Positions 25,759 through 35,398 of a DNA stretch of 64,000 nt are shown here, in pieces. The DNA is from Rickettsia akari str. Hartford (GTDB lineage Bacteria > Pseudomonadota > Alphaproteobacteria > Rickettsiales > Rickettsiaceae), in NCBI RefSeq assembly GCF_000018205.1, contig NC_009881.1:186001-250000 (forward strand), given 5' to 3'. The notes under the pieces were generated by a model. The model did not search any database, had not been told where the DNA came from, and worked only from the letters and a program-made list of their open reading frames with translations. The position numbers and the translations under genes are program-made. Every line of letters starts with the position of its first letter. Positions within the stretch are counted from its first letter, which is position 1.

Positions 25759-26076
25759 CTACTTCAAGTTGTTCTGTATTTTTTTAATCATTCTATCTCT
25801 TTGTAGGTCGGTAATCGATGATTTATTGAGTGCATGTACTAATAACATATTATTATTTATATCAAGTGTTACCGTACCAGGTGTTAATGTAATCGAGTTA
25901 CTATAAATTACTTTACCGATTTCTTCTAGCCCTTCTGCATCAATCCATTCAAAAATCGGCTCTATCTCTATCTTTCTTTGCCAAATTATTTTGATAACCG
26001 AGAAAGCTGATTTCCATATTTCTAATAATAACCAGGGAAAATATAATATAAATTTAATTTTAGTGAGCATTAACAT
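25759..26076 (-). CDS. MnhE/MrpE-family Na+/H+ antiporter subunit, orphan
   Basis: A 105-aa protein with one N-terminal hydrophobic segment (IKFILYFPWLLLEIWKSAF) followed by the family signature NSITLTPGTVTLDI and VHALN. In Mrp antiporters this subunit accompanies six others. Here it stands alone between emrB and pyrH, so either it works with subunits encoded elsewhere or it has another role. Its start overlaps the emrB 3' end by 17 bases. Confidence 0.85.
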   Translation of the reverse strand: MLMLTKIKFILYFPWLLLEIWKSAFSVIKIIWQRKIEIEPIFEWIDAEGLEEIGKVIYSNSITLTPGTVTLDINNNMLLVHALNKSSITDLQRDRMIKKIQNNLK

Positions 26077-27619
26077 TGCCGGTTAATTTGATATTTGAAG
26101 TAAAAGGTATTAGTAGCATTATAAATACAAATAACAGTCCTATCATATTAAATATATTATTTATTGCAATTACAAAAGCATCATTATTTAATTTGTTTGC
26201 TAATAACAAATATGATGCTGTGTCAGGATGCAGCGCTTTTCCGCTTAATAATTCAGTATAAGAATCTAGGTATTCTAATGCAATTATAGAAGTAGACGAG
26301 ATATTTTCCGATAAATATTGCATAAAGATTTTAGTATCATTAGTAAGTATAGTGCTGATTATTGCAAGCCCTACCGCTCCTCCTAAATTACGAGTAAGAT
26401 TATAAAGCCCGCTAGCGTTACCTACTCGTTCTTTTGGCATATTGCCAAGCGCTACATTATTAGTCGGTATAAAACAAAACATTAAGGAAAGCCCTCTAAC
26501 AACTTGAGGCAGCACAAAGGCAGCAAATTTAGAATCAGGTGTTAGAAAACTATTCAAATGGCATCCAAGAGCAAACCCTCCAAGCCCTATAATAAGCATC
26601 AGGCGTAAATCTACCCCTAGCCCTAACATCCTACCGGCAAGTGGTGCAGATAAAAATTGTGCTCCGCCCGTTACCATCATAGTAGCCCCGATTTGTAATG
26701 TATTATATCCGGCAATAGTAAAGAGAAATAGCGGCAATATATATACTGCCCCGTATAATCCAATACCCATAACGAATGAATAAAGGCAACCAAAAGTAAA
26801 GTCTTTATCAAGGAATGTTTTTAAATCTAAAATTGGATTAATACAGGTTAGTTCTCTAATGATTAATAGAATAAAACCTAAAGCTACTGCAATACTTAAG
26901 AATAATATTAAATTATCCTCAAGCCAACCTTTTTTATTTCCTTCTTCTAAAACATATTGTAATAAGCCGAGCGTTAAAGCCATTAATAATATACCGAGAA
27001 AATCAAAATTTTTCAGTAATTTATAATTTGGTTTATCAAAATCCCCATATAAAAATACTACCGTGCATACAAAAATACCGGGTATGACGTTTAGTACAAA
27101 CATAAAATGCCATGATAAAATCTCTGTAATATATCCACCGAGTGTAGGTCCTAAAGTAGGGGCAACAGTTACGACAAGTCCAATTAAGATAGTAACAGTA
27201 GGACGTTGTGATGCAGGAAAAATTATAAAAACGGTACTAAAGACCGTTGGTATCATAGCACCGCCAAAAAATCCTTGTAATGCTCTAAAGATAATAATGG
27301 ATTCAATATTAGTTGCAAGCGCACATAACACGCTCATAACAGTAAACCCTAAAGCTGCAATGAAATAAGAAACTCTAGTAGAAAGTAACCTTGCTAAAAA
27401 GCCGGTAATAGGAATAATGATAACTTCAGCTATTAAGTAAGATGTTTGAACCCAAGAAAGTTCATCGCTTGAAGCGGCAAGACCTGCAGCTATTACAGAT
27501 AATGAGCTAGCGACAATTTGAATATCAAGTACCGACATGAACATTCCGACAACCATACCAAAAAAAGCAAACAATTGCTTTTTAGAAAGGGCAGGTGGTT
27601 GTAAATTATCATTTGACAT
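26060..27619 (-). CDS. emrB: DHA2-family MFS multidrug transporter (EmrB-like)
   Basis: An inner-membrane drug:H+ antiporter of 519 aa, with about 14 predicted membrane segments by eye. Family motifs are LDIQIVASSLSVIAAGL and LSWVQTSYLIAEVIIIPITG in the first helices, RALQGFFGGAMIPTVFS and the motif-C-like VTVAPTLGPTLGGYITE. The C-terminal half contains NASGLYNLTRNLGGAVGLAI. No EmrA-like periplasmic adaptor gene is adjacent. It heads the apparent emrB-mnhE-pyrH-frr run on the minus strand. Confidence 0.93.
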   Translation of the reverse strand: MSNDNLQPPALSKKQLFAFFGMVVGMFMSVLDIQIVASSLSVIAAGLAASSDELSWVQTSYLIAEVIIIPITGFLARLLSTRVSYFIAALGFTVMSVLCALATNIESIIIFRALQGFFGGAMIPTVFSTVFIIFPASQRPTVTILIGLVVTVAPTLGPTLGGYITEILSWHFMFVLNVIPGIFVCTVVFLYGDFDKPNYKLLKNFDFLGILLMALTLGLLQYVLEEGNKKGWLEDNLILFLSIAVALGFILLIIRELTCINPILDLKTFLDKDFTFGCLYSFVMGIGLYGAVYILPLFLFTIAGYNTLQIGATMMVTGGAQFLSAPLAGRMLGLGVDLRLMLIIGLGGFALGCHLNSFLTPDSKFAAFVLPQVVRGLSLMFCFIPTNNVALGNMPKERVGNASGLYNLTRNLGGAVGLAIISTILTNDTKIFMQYLSENISSTSIIALEYLDSYTELLSGKALHPDTASYLLLANKLNNDAFVIAINNIFNMIGLLFVFIMLLIPFTSNIKLTGNVNAH

Positions 27620-27858
27620 AATTAAATTATACAGTTTGCATTAAATAAAGTTAATAAGTGACATCAAAATATATGTTTAAAATAAAAAATTGTTGTACAA
27701 CTTTTAATTTTTAATCTAACTATTTATTAGGATATAAGTAGACAAGACCTATGTATAATCGTTTTATTTATATTTAGCAAATAATAAATATGTAATTGAT
27801 TTATTAAAAAATATTTACTACAATGCCAAGATTTATTAACTATAATTGATTTATCAAT

Positions 27859-28062
27859 ATGCAAAGTCCAGCACAAAAAGTGATATCTTTTTCAGAGCAT
27901 AAATCTGATATAGAACGCATAACGAAATCAATAGAAGAAGGGTGGGCGATAGTAAAGCTAGTACCTAATAAAGACCGTTTTATCGGACTTTTAGAAAAGA
28001 TTTCGCATGCTGAAGATGAAACAATCTATATTCCTCCAATAAAAAAGATAATAGTTAATTAA
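27859..28062 (+). CDS. Small hypothetical protein
   Basis: A 67-aa basic protein that I do not recognise; VISFSEHKSDIERITKSIEE is followed by GWAIVKLVPNKDRFIGLLEK and a C-terminal IYIPPIKKIIVN. It has no signal peptide or membrane segment. The composition and clean stop suggest a real Rickettsia gene, but no Shine-Dalgarno sequence precedes the ATG. It sits at the edge of a decayed region. Confidence 0.55.
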   Translation: MQSPAQKVISFSEHKSDIERITKSIEEGWAIVKLVPNKDRFIGLLEKISHAEDETIYIPPIKKIIVN

Positions 28063-28076
28063 TACAAATAGTGAGT

Positions 28077-28215
28077 TATTACATAATCTGCTATTCGGCT
28101 AAAAAGTTGAATATAAAAGGTGAAAGGTAGATTCCATCTTTTATACAAAGCTGAGTATATATTATTTTTTAGCAAAAACTTGTAATTCTTTACAAAGTAT
28201 AATAGAATTGCCTAA
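28077..28215. repeat. Family D dispersed repeat, copy 1
   Basis: TTATTACATAATCTGC, AAAAGGTGAAAGGTAGATTCC, ACAAAGCTGAGTATATATTATTTTTTAGCAAAA (read in parts) and TTTTTACAAAGTA-like blocks recur in the same order and spacing at 42562-42690. The two copies align over their full length with scattered differences and small gaps. Confidence 0.7.
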
Positions 28216-28254
28216 AAAGTGATTTTGTTTATACTTTTCTTAAAAAGATCTTAT

Positions 28255-28350
28255 TATCATTCGCGTGTAGCATTATTGTGTGGACCTGTAAGACCCATTG
28301 TGTCACCTAGTTCGCTTGACCATGTAGTCCATAAAAACAATAAAAAAGAC
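28255..28350. repeat. Family B repeat fragment
   Basis: CGTGTAGCATTATTGTGTGGACC, TGTGTCACCTAGTTCGCTTGACC and TAGTCCATAAAAACAATAA. The same modules in the same order occur at 15040-15110 and 44300-44360. Confidence 0.55.
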
Positions 28351-28485
28351 TAAGGTCCTTGCTATCTTATTCTCAATCTTCTGCTCTAACCTCGACAAAG
28401 CATTGTCATTTACTTCCTTTATTTCTAGTTCCGTGAGTTGCTCTATTGTTATTTAAGGCTTGTATCTCTTTTAAATAAGGTGATT

Positions 28486-29090
28486 TTATTTTTTTAGATA
28501 AGGTATTACTTTTTCTCTTAGTGCAGATATCATAATTGCTATATTAACTAAACAAGAGTATGTATAAATATGAACACAACTTTTATCTAGATTTATAAAT
28601 GTTTTAATAAATGGTAATATAATATCAAAATCTATTTTTTTTAAATCTGATTACTATATAAATCAATCCTTGAAAAGCAGTTTTATATATTTATTCACTT
28701 GCTTTTGTTGCAAGAAAATGCAGGTACACCTCTAATGCTTCTTTAAATTTAAAGAATTTTGACAAAAACTTAAAATAAACTCTATTTTTTCTTCATCATT
28801 ATTTAAGTAGAGCATTAATGTTTTATCTGTATATCTCGTTAAAATTTTTCCAGTCAAAAAATCAATTCCATTTTTAAAATATTCCAAATAAATCTTTCTT
28901 CTTAATCTTATTACATGGTAAGTAATCTGCTATAAGGTATCTTGAGTTTCATATGATATTCTCTCATTTTTACTATTTAAGTTGTTGAACAAAATTAGGT
29001 AATATTAATTTTGCTTTAATATTGCTAAACCTAAAAGCTAAGATTCTTAAAGTTTGAAGTGCCGCAGCTTGTATTAATGTGCCGATTTGG
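28486..29090 (-). pseudogene. Decayed gene of unknown family
   Basis: No intact frame, but the minus strand has four coding-like stretches in a row, joined only across stops and frameshifts. They are PQIGTLIQAAALQTLRILAF; VIRLRRKIYLEYFKNGIDFL leading into NNDEEKIEFILSFCQNSL; FKEALEVYLHFLATKASE; and IDFDIILPFIKTFINLDKSC leading into IMISALREKVIPYLKK and a stop at 28486. The amphipathic helix pattern resembles TPR-like or other helical-repeat proteins, but I cannot name the family. The remainder of 28350-28485 shows nothing recognisable. Confidence 0.4.
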
Positions 29091-29165
29091 GATGAACAAT
29101 CAATCGCCTTTAGTCGAATGTAAGATATAATGAAGTTGCCTTGGCGGACGAATTTATAAAGAGAT

Positions 29166-29610
29166 ATGAGAAGTTATAGAAAAAAAATAGCCATATCCAG
29201 TATGATTTAAAAGTACACAATATGTGGGTACCAAAGTATAGCAAGAGTGTATTAACGTGAAAGGTAGCGAAGAGAGATCTAGAGATTTATTTAGGAGTAT
29301 TTGTATGGAACATGAAGTACAGATAATTTCAGGCAAAGTAGCTTGTGATCATGTTCATATGTTTATCTAGTATAGACCGCAAATAACACCTAGCAAACTT
29401 GTGCAGTATTGAAAATGCAGTAGCTCAAGAATATTATTGCAAGAATTTGCTTATTTGAGAAAGCAGTATTGGGGCAATCATTTTTGGGCTAGAGGTTATA
29501 TGGCAGTTAATTTGGGTAATATTACTGATGAAATGATACAGCAGTATATTGATGAGCAAGAAGGTGAAACTATTAATGATGACCTATTTCTAATCGATTA
29601 CACTTCTATT
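29166..29610 (+). pseudogene. IS200/IS605 transposase TnpA relic
   Basis: Reading from the ATG at 29166 and bridging stops gives MRSYRKKIAISSMI, then VWVPKYSKSVLT-like sequence, then DLFRSICMEHEVQIISGKVA, the HUH motif CDHVHMFI, YRPQITPSKLVQY and, from 29437 in a clean frame, QEFAYLRKQYWGNHFWARGY followed by NITDEMIQQYIDEQEGE. This is the Y1 tyrosine transposase family, with the catalytic tyrosine expected in the TDEMIQQYI helix. At least four in-frame stops make it non-functional. The 73-codon frame at 29437-29658 is only its 3' part. No clear intact terminal hairpins remain. Confidence 0.85.
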
Positions 29611-29660
29611 TATAACATCTCAGCTTATAGCCGAGAGTTGTTTAGTTATTCAGGATGATT

Positions 29661-29813
29661 TTAATTTTTAATAATACAATCCATTGCTGCATCATAATTT
29701 TCATAATGCCCTACACTTATTATATAATAGAAAGATTTTTCCCATTTTGGAAGATTAATCACATCAGATTGCTTAATAAATGCTTCTTCGTTAACTATCA
29801 TAACTAATGTCAT
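29661..29813 (-). CDS. Possible 50-aa ORF or gene fragment
   Basis: A short minus-strand frame from ATG 29811-29813 to TAA 29661-29663. It encodes MTLVMIVNEEAFIKQSDVIN, LPKWEKSFYYIISVG and NYDAAMDCIIKN. The composition looks protein-like, but there is no ribosome-binding site and the area is decayed. It may be the C-terminal scrap of a larger gene, and nothing else recognisable is seen up to 29980. Confidence 0.25.
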   Translation of the reverse strand: MTLVMIVNEEAFIKQSDVINLPKWEKSFYYIISVGHYENYDAAMDCIIKN

Positions 29814-30061
29814 TATTGTATCATTTTACCATTATATTTTAATAACCATTATTTATATTTTTCAGGTAATCTAGCTTGAATCAATTTTTCAAAACTTTTT
29901 ATTGTTTCTAAGTGAGTATGTACTTCCGTTTATTTTATTTTTTATCATTATTAGTATTTTAAGTTATTTGTCTGGATACTGTGAAAGGAGCACGGTATGA
30001 CACGAACGCGTTAGGTTCTACACGTCTATCACAAAATATGGCTATAGTTTTATTTAGAAAA

Positions 30062-30137
30062 TGGTGCCAATGTGGGGATTTGAACCCCAGACCTACGCAT
30101 TACGAATGCGCCGCTCTACCAGCTGAGCTACATCGGC
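30062..30137 (-). tRNA. tRNA-Thr (anticodon CGT)
   Basis: On the minus strand the sequence folds as a complete tRNA. The acceptor stem GCCGATG/CATTGGC is followed by a discriminator A and an encoded CCA (3' end at 30062). The D-arm is GCTCAGCTGGTAGAGC, the anticodon arm GCGCA-TTCGTAA-TGCGT has anticodon CGT, and the T-arm is TGGGG-TTCAAAT-CCCCA. It reads ACG threonine codons. It lies between the transposase relic and bamA and has a nested repeat on its other flank. Confidence 0.95.
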
Positions 30138-30167
30138 TGAAATGTAGTTATGTTATTTGTGATATGT

Positions 30168-30368
30168 CATTCCTGTGAGGTATTGTTGCGTGGACTGGCT
30201 TTGTTGTCATTGCAAGAAGAATTACATAGTAATTCGACGAAGTAATCCAGTCAAAAATCCTGATTTACAGAATGTTTTTAATTATTTTTTGGATTGCCAC
30301 GTCGCTTTGCTCCTCGCAACGATGATTTGGCACCCATGCAACAACGTAGACGAGCCACGAGGTGACAA
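30168..30368. repeat. Nested palindromic repeat (A inside B)
   Basis: The outer family B edges are GTATTGTTGCGTGGACTGG on the left and CATGCAACAACGTAGACGAGCC plus ACGAGGTGAC on the right. Between them, at about 30210-30332, sits a whole family A copy: GTCATTGCAAGAAGAATTAC, AATTCGACGAAGTAATCCAG, GGATTGCCACGTCGC and GCTCCTCGCAACGATGA. Confidence 0.7.
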
Positions 30369-30378
30369 TGAAGCGTTT

Positions 30379-32688
30379 TTATAAATGCGTCGAAAACCTT
30401 AAATGGAAGTGCTGCGTATCATCGTATTTCTTCTTCTTAACCGGGAAGCCCCAATCCATTCTAATCGGTGCAAAACGTGTTACCCAAATAAAGCCGAAAC
30501 CAATGGAAGTTCTAAGCGATTTGTCGTTATAAAAACCGTTTGGAGTTTTATATTGTTTCTTATTTAGACCTACCCCCCAAACACTTCCTAAATCCATAAA
30601 GACTGCACCGGTTAAATTAAATTCCTCAGGTACAGGAGTAGGAAAATTAAGCTCTGTTGAGAATGTATAATACCTCTCACCGCCAAGCCCTTCATTAGTG
30701 TTTTTTTCACGAGGTCCGACACCACCGCTTGCAAAACCTCTTAAACTATAATCACCTAAATTAAAACGATCTGAGATTCTAACGATTTTTCCTCCAAGCC
30801 CTGCAATATCACCACCGGCAGCAGATAGTTTTAAAGTAAGCTTGTTATGTATGAAAGATTTATAATATTTACCGTCAACTTCATGTTTTATATATTTATT
30901 ATCGCCTCCAACGCCAGCAAATTCTTGCGTGCCGCTTATCAAATAACCGTTCTTTGGAACAATTTTACTATCGGTTTGATCATAAGTAATAGTATGTCCT
31001 ATAGCAGAAGTGATAAATCTTCCCATTTGCTCATTTAAGAATATTGAGCTTGATTGGGATGGGGCACTTAAAATATCACGTTTGATTAAATAATCTATTT
31101 CGTGACCTAAAGTTTCTTTAATTTCATAACCAAGAGAGATTTTGACTCCTGTAGAGTTTAATTTATAGTTTTGATCTGTTGTATTTAATACACTGGCACC
31201 GCGCCCGGTATAGTTTCTAAATGCGTTTACACCAAGTGATAAATCGCGATCTAAAAAATTGGGTTCAGTAATACCGCCATAATAGCTTGTACTGTTTTTA
31301 CTTACTTGTACACCGGTGTTAAGAAGTTTACCGGTACCGACCAAATTACGCTCTAGGAAAGAGAAACGTCCGAATAAACCACCGGCAGTATTATATCCTA
31401 AATCAAAACCTATAGAGGAAGTAGATTTTTCATCAACTTCAACATCAACATCATATTTATCTTTAGCTTTAGTCGGAGCCAAGCTAATTGCTACTTTCTC
31501 AAAATAATCTAAATTTCTAAGATTACGCTCACCTTTTTCAATATATGAACGGTTAATTATGTCACCTTCTTCTGTTTTAAATTCTCTTCTTATAACATAG
31601 TCTTCGGTTTTAAGGTTATTAATAATATTAATTTTATTAATATAAACCTTATCGGCTTTCTCAATAATAAATTTAATATCTGCAGTATGATTAGCATTTT
31701 TTATTATATCCGGATAAACATTTACAGCATGGTAACCGTTTGCCGTAAAATATTCTCCGATTTTTTTAGCCATATCATCAACCGTTTTCATATTGAAAAC
31801 CTTACCTTGCTTAATAGTAACAATTTTATTAAGCGATGTTATATTTATATTAGGTAATTTATTGTCTATCGTAACATTACCGAAGCTATATTTTTCTCCC
31901 TCGTCAATGGAGTAGGTAATGGTGAAATATTCTTTAGTATTATTGAGTTCTGCCGATGCTGAAATTACTCTAAAATCTGCAAAACCTACAGATTGATAAA
32001 ACTCTCTCAGTAATTCTTGATCATATTCCACTCTATCAGGATCGTACGTATCGTTACTTTCTAAAAAACGAAACCAACGAGATTCTTTAGTTAAGATAAC
32101 AGATTTAAGTTCTGAATCACTATAATTTTCATTACCACTAAAATAAATATACTTAATAGCGGTTTTTGGCCCTTCTGCTATATCAAAAATAACCTTAACT
32201 CTGTTGTTTTCTAAATGTTCGATTTTAGGTGTTACTGTAGTAGCAAAACGTCCGCTACGTTTATAAATTTCTAATATTTTTTTTACGTCTAATTCGATTT
32301 TAGCTTGGCTAAGAGATTCGCCAGACATTGTATAAATTTCTTTAGCGAGCATATGGGTTTTGATTTTAGAATTACCGCTAAATACTACACTACTTATAAA
32401 AGGAGTTTCAGTAACGCCAACTATTAAATTACCCTCATTTGTTATATGCATATTTATATTTCTAAAAAGTGAGGTGGCATATAAACGTTTTATTGCCTCA
32501 TCTTCTTTAGAATTATTATAGGTTTCTCCTACCTTAAGCTTTAAATAGCTCTCAATAGTAGAACGCTCAACCCTATGGTTACCTTCGATAGTTATTTTAT
32601 GAATTACAGAGTCAGCTAATGCAATATGATAATAAAAAATTGTTAATAATAAAATTGTTAACTTACTACTCATTGATCTGATTTTCAC
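30379..32688 (-). CDS. bamA: Outer-membrane assembly factor BamA (Omp85)
   Basis: A 769-aa outer-membrane insertase, the centre of the BAM complex. A signal peptide ends near residue 25 (LLTIFYYHIALA-DSV). About five POTRA domains follow (first: IHKITIEGNHRVERSTIESY). The beta-barrel carries the conserved loop-6 motif SLRGFASGGVGPR and GGERYYTFSTELNFPTP. The last residue is leucine (FHLRFSTHL) rather than the usual aromatic, although the penultimate pattern of an outer-membrane strand is kept. It lies downstream of rseP, as in many proteobacteria, but with a 266-base repeat-bearing gap. BamD is encoded at the other end of the window. Confidence 0.97.
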   Translation of the reverse strand: MKIRSMSSKLTILLLTIFYYHIALADSVIHKITIEGNHRVERSTIESYLKLKVGETYNNSKEDEAIKRLYATSLFRNINMHITNEGNLIVGVTETPFISSVVFSGNSKIKTHMLAKEIYTMSGESLSQAKIELDVKKILEIYKRSGRFATTVTPKIEHLENNRVKVIFDIAEGPKTAIKYIYFSGNENYSDSELKSVILTKESRWFRFLESNDTYDPDRVEYDQELLREFYQSVGFADFRVISASAELNNTKEYFTITYSIDEGEKYSFGNVTIDNKLPNINITSLNKIVTIKQGKVFNMKTVDDMAKKIGEYFTANGYHAVNVYPDIIKNANHTADIKFIIEKADKVYINKINIINNLKTEDYVIRREFKTEEGDIINRSYIEKGERNLRNLDYFEKVAISLAPTKAKDKYDVDVEVDEKSTSSIGFDLGYNTAGGLFGRFSFLERNLVGTGKLLNTGVQVSKNSTSYYGGITEPNFLDRDLSLGVNAFRNYTGRGASVLNTTDQNYKLNSTGVKISLGYEIKETLGHEIDYLIKRDILSAPSQSSSIFLNEQMGRFITSAIGHTITYDQTDSKIVPKNGYLISGTQEFAGVGGDNKYIKHEVDGKYYKSFIHNKLTLKLSAAGGDIAGLGGKIVRISDRFNLGDYSLRGFASGGVGPREKNTNEGLGGERYYTFSTELNFPTPVPEEFNLTGAVFMDLGSVWGVGLNKKQYKTPNGFYNDKSLRTSIGFGFIWVTRFAPIRMDWGFPVKKKKYDDTQHFHLRFSTHL

Positions 32689-32734
32689 CTAAAACCTTCT
32701 TTAAGATTTAATTTAAATTTCTAATGTTATAAAT

Positions 32735-32885
32735 ACGATGTCATACCGGGGCTTGATCATGGTATCCAAAAATAATAAATTAGACACTGCGATCAAGTCG
32801 CGGTGTGACAAGAACTGGAGTCCCGCTTACGTGGGAATGACATTGAACACGTACAACAATACCAGCCACTCCACGGGATGACAGG
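32735..32885. repeat. Composite palindromic repeat (families B and C)
   Basis: It contains GTCATACCGGGGCTTGATC and GATCAAGTCGCGGTGTGACA as one inverted pair, then GTCCCGCTTACGTGGGAATGACAT (family C arm) and CACTCCACGGGATGACAGG. The modules from two families lie in series between rseP and bamA. Confidence 0.65.
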
Positions 32886-32954
32886 TGCATTTAAACGTAA
32901 TTAATGTACCCCACTATAGTAGATAATATAAACGAGAGCAAGCAAATCTATAAT

Positions 32955-34028
32955 TTAGGAAAGTAAATTTTGTATATCGTTGAAAACAGAGAGTATAATA
33001 AGAAAAATTATTATTGCTGCTCCTAATTGTAACAAAATATTTTTAGTTTGAGGATTCGGTAATCTATCGGTAATTGCTTCATAGATTATAAATATCAAAT
33101 GTCCGCCGTCAAGCACCGGTATAGGTAGTAAGTTCAGTAATCCTAAGTTAACGGAAAGCATAGCTATAAATAATAGATACATTTGGGTTCCACCCGCTAT
33201 AGATTTTCCTGACTCTTTAGCAATAGCTACCGGCCCTCCTATCTCATCTAATGAACGTTTTCCTACAATCATTTGCGATATTGCTTTTAGAGTTAAAGCG
33301 GACATATCTATAGTAGTATTAATAGCTTCCCAAAATCCTCTTAAAATTCCTATTTTAGTATGAATAGGTTCATTTTTAGCTATAATACCGATGTGAAGAG
33401 TTTTCTTAACTTTCTTTTCTTCGTGAGGCGATATAATTATTTCTTGAGGCATTATATTAACAGTAAATTCCTCACTTTTTCTTTCTATAGTTAAAGTAGA
33501 AGAGCTAAAGCCGTTAATTAATATTTCTTTCTGTACGTCCACGAAATCTTTAACAGATTTATTGTTAACCTTAACAATTTTATCTCCTTCTCTTAAGTCT
33601 GCTCTTTCTGCCGGTGATAAAGCTACTACATCGCTTATTATAGGAGGAATCTCGGTTTTTCCAAAGTAACAATAAAAACCTGCAAATATTATTATGGCAA
33701 GTAAATAATTAATTAACGGACCTGCCGCAACTATTAAAAAACGTTCTAAACAAGATTTAGCATAAAAAGCTACTTTTTCGTTAACTTCTTTAGTCTGCTC
33801 CACAAGGCTGCGATCATAGCCGTAAATCTTGACATAACCACCAAGAGGTATAAGACAAATCTTCCACCTAACTCCTTTTGTATCGGTAATGCCTATTAGT
33901 TCTTTACCGAAACCTATCGAGAAATCTTCAACTTTTACATTGAAATATCTAGCAATACAATAATGCCCAAATTCATGGATAAATACCAAGATGCTGATGG
34001 TTATAATAAACCCGATTATAGATAGCAT
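32955..34028 (-). CDS. rseP: RIP metalloprotease RseP (site-2 protease)
   Basis: An intramembrane zinc protease of 357 aa. The catalytic motif HEFGH is at residues 18-22 inside the first membrane helix. A PDZ domain is visible ([20 protein letters not shown]), and the C-terminal helix carries the second active-site motif [14 protein letters not shown] with its metal-binding aspartate. It cleaves membrane-bound regulators or signal-peptide remnants. There is only one clear PDZ domain, where E. coli RseP has two. It is upstream of bamA on the same strand. Confidence 0.96.
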   Translation of the reverse strand: MLSIIGFIITISILVFIHEFGHYCIARYFNVKVEDFSIGFGKELIGITDTKGVRWKICLIPLGGYVKIYGYDRSLVEQTKEVNEKVAFYAKSCLERFLIVAAGPLINYLLAIIIFAGFYCYFGKTEIPPIISDVVALSPAERADLREGDKIVKVNNKSVKDFVDVQKEILINGFSSSTLTIERKSEEFTVNIMPQEIIISPHEEKKVKKTLHIGIIAKNEPIHTKIGILRGFWEAINTTIDMSALTLKAISQMIVGKRSLDEIGGPVAIAKESGKSIAGGTQMYLLFIAMLSVNLGLLNLLPIPVLDGGHLIFIIYEAITDRLPNPQTKNILLQLGAAIIIFLIILSVFNDIQNLLS

Positions 34029-34085
34029 AAAAATTTTATAAGTTTACTAATAAATTAGTTTAAGGTATAAATTGTAAGGTTATAG

Positions 34086-34160
34086 ATGTCATTGCGTTGT
34101 TGTGATTGCTATTGTTACTGTTTGGTGATGTAATTCCCGCTTAGGCGGGAATGACATCAA
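34086..34160. repeat. Family C repeat fragment
   Basis: ATTCCCGCTTAGGCGGGAATGACATC at about 34132-34157 forms a tight hairpin. The flanking GTCATTGCGTTGTTGTGATTG is degraded family A/B sequence. It sits in the divergent gap between rseP and nusB. Confidence 0.6.
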
Positions 34161-34210
34161 GCCATCTCATACTCACAATAACGAAAATTAAATTTTAAAT
34201 TGCTTTCTTT

Positions 34211-34681
34211 ATGAGTTCAAATAAAATTAATAAAAAATCGATTGCACGTATTGCAGCAGTGCAAGCTATTTATCAAAACATATTGCAAAATAACGACGAT
34301 ATGGATGATATCATGCAAAATGTACTTTCTTTTTATCGAAATGATAGTTCTATAACAAATTTAACGGGCAATTTAAAAATATCATTAAGTATAAGTCATT
34401 TTAAAATCCTGGTAAAGTCAGTATTTGAAAATATTAATAAACTAGACGAAATTATCGACAATCATTTGACAAATGATAAAGATCCCGCACATATGCCGAT
34501 CTTACTACGAGCTTTATTGCGTGCTGGTATATATGAGCTATTGTTCTATCCTACTACGCCTGCTAAAGTAGTAATTAACGAATATACGGATATAGCAAAT
34601 GATATGTTAAATGGATACGAGATCGGTTTTGTTAATTCGGTATTAGACACAATAGCCAAAGAGAAGAATAAAATTTCATGA
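34211..34681 (+). CDS. nusB: Transcription antitermination protein NusB
   Basis: An all-helical RNA-binding factor of 156 aa that pairs with S10/NusE on boxA RNA to promote rRNA transcription. Family features are the N-terminal [19 protein letters not shown], the central [18 protein letters not shown] and the C-terminal [20 protein letters not shown] and [13 protein letters not shown]. Its stop overlaps the next gene's start (ATGA, 4-base overlap), so it is translationally coupled with rlmE. Confidence 0.95.
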   Translation: MSSNKINKKSIARIAAVQAIYQNILQNNDDMDDIMQNVLSFYRNDSSITNLTGNLKISLSISHFKILVKSVFENINKLDEIIDNHLTNDKDPAHMPILLRALLRAGIYELLFYPTTPAKVVINEYTDIANDMLNGYEIGFVNSVLDTIAKEKNKIS

Positions 34682-35361
34682 CAAATAATTTAAGCGGCTA
34701 TAGAAATAAATTCGTTAGAGTTAAGACTTCTAAAAAACGTACTGTTTCTTCTGGTAATTGGCTTAGACGCCAATTAAACGATCCATATGTTGCAAAAGCA
34801 CGTATAGAAGGCTTTAGGTCGAGAGCGGCATATAAACTACTTGAAATTCATGAAAAATTTAAACTTTTTACTCCTAATATGAAAATTGTTGATCTAGGAG
34901 CAGCCCCTGGGGGATGGAGCCAAGTAGCTTCCAAGCTCATTAAAGCTTCGGATAATAGCCTCAATAATAAAATAATCTCTATCGATTTGTTAGAAATCGA
35001 ACCTATTATCGGAGTTGAGTTTCTTCAAAAAGACTTTTTTGAAGAAAATACGGAAGAATTAATTATTCAGGTTTTAGACGGTAAAGCTGATATAGTAATG
35101 AGTGATATGGCATCAAATACCACAGGTCATAAAGCTACAGACCACATACGAACCTTACTGTTATGTGAGCAAGCTTTTGAATTTGCTTTAAAAGTATTAA
35201 AGCCATCTGGTCATTTTATTGCTAAAATTTTTCGTGGCGGTGCAGAAAATGAATTATTAAATAAAGTGAAGTGTGAATTTAAAACGGTAAAACATTTTAA
35301 ACCTTCGTCCAGCCGCAGCGAATCTACAGAAATATATTTAGTTGCTATAAATAAAAAATAA
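34678..35361 (+). CDS. rlmE: 23S rRNA 2'-O-ribose methyltransferase RlmE (FtsJ/RrmJ)
   Basis: A SAM-dependent enzyme of 227 aa that methylates U2552 in the ribosomal A-site region. The SAM-binding motif is [17 protein letters not shown]. The K-D-K-E catalytic set is visible as [35 protein letters not shown] and [13 protein letters not shown]. It overlaps nusB by four bases and ends at a strong terminator. Confidence 0.96.
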   Translation: MTNNLSGYRNKFVRVKTSKKRTVSSGNWLRRQLNDPYVAKARIEGFRSRAAYKLLEIHEKFKLFTPNMKIVDLGAAPGGWSQVASKLIKASDNSLNNKIISIDLLEIEPIIGVEFLQKDFFEENTEELIIQVLDGKADIVMSDMASNTTGHKATDHIRTLLLCEQAFEFALKVLKPSGHFIAKIFRGGAENELLNKVKCEFKTVKHFKPSSSRSESTEIYLVAINKK

Positions 35362-35397
35362 CATATATAAATTTACTATATATATGTTATTTTTTTA
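35356..35397. terminator. Bidirectional intrinsic terminator
   Basis: A perfect 14-bp stem, 35356-35369 with 35379-35392, around a 9-base loop. It is followed by T residues on the plus strand and preceded by A residues, so it serves both rlmE and the converging 35399 gene. The rlmE stop codon lies inside the left arm. Confidence 0.85.
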
Positions 35398-35398
35398 T

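Noticed and set aside
29095..29125. Left-end hairpin of an IS200/IS605 element (CAATCGCCTTTAGTCGAATG)
   Set aside because: Only a weak imperfect stem, and no matching right end was found, so the element boundaries stay undefined.
29437..29658. 73-codon frame as an independent gene
   Set aside because: It is the intact 3' part of the broken IS200 transposase.
29981..30384. Two plus-strand frames of 65 and 69 codons
   Set aside because: One reads antisense through tRNA-Thr, the other through the nested repeat.
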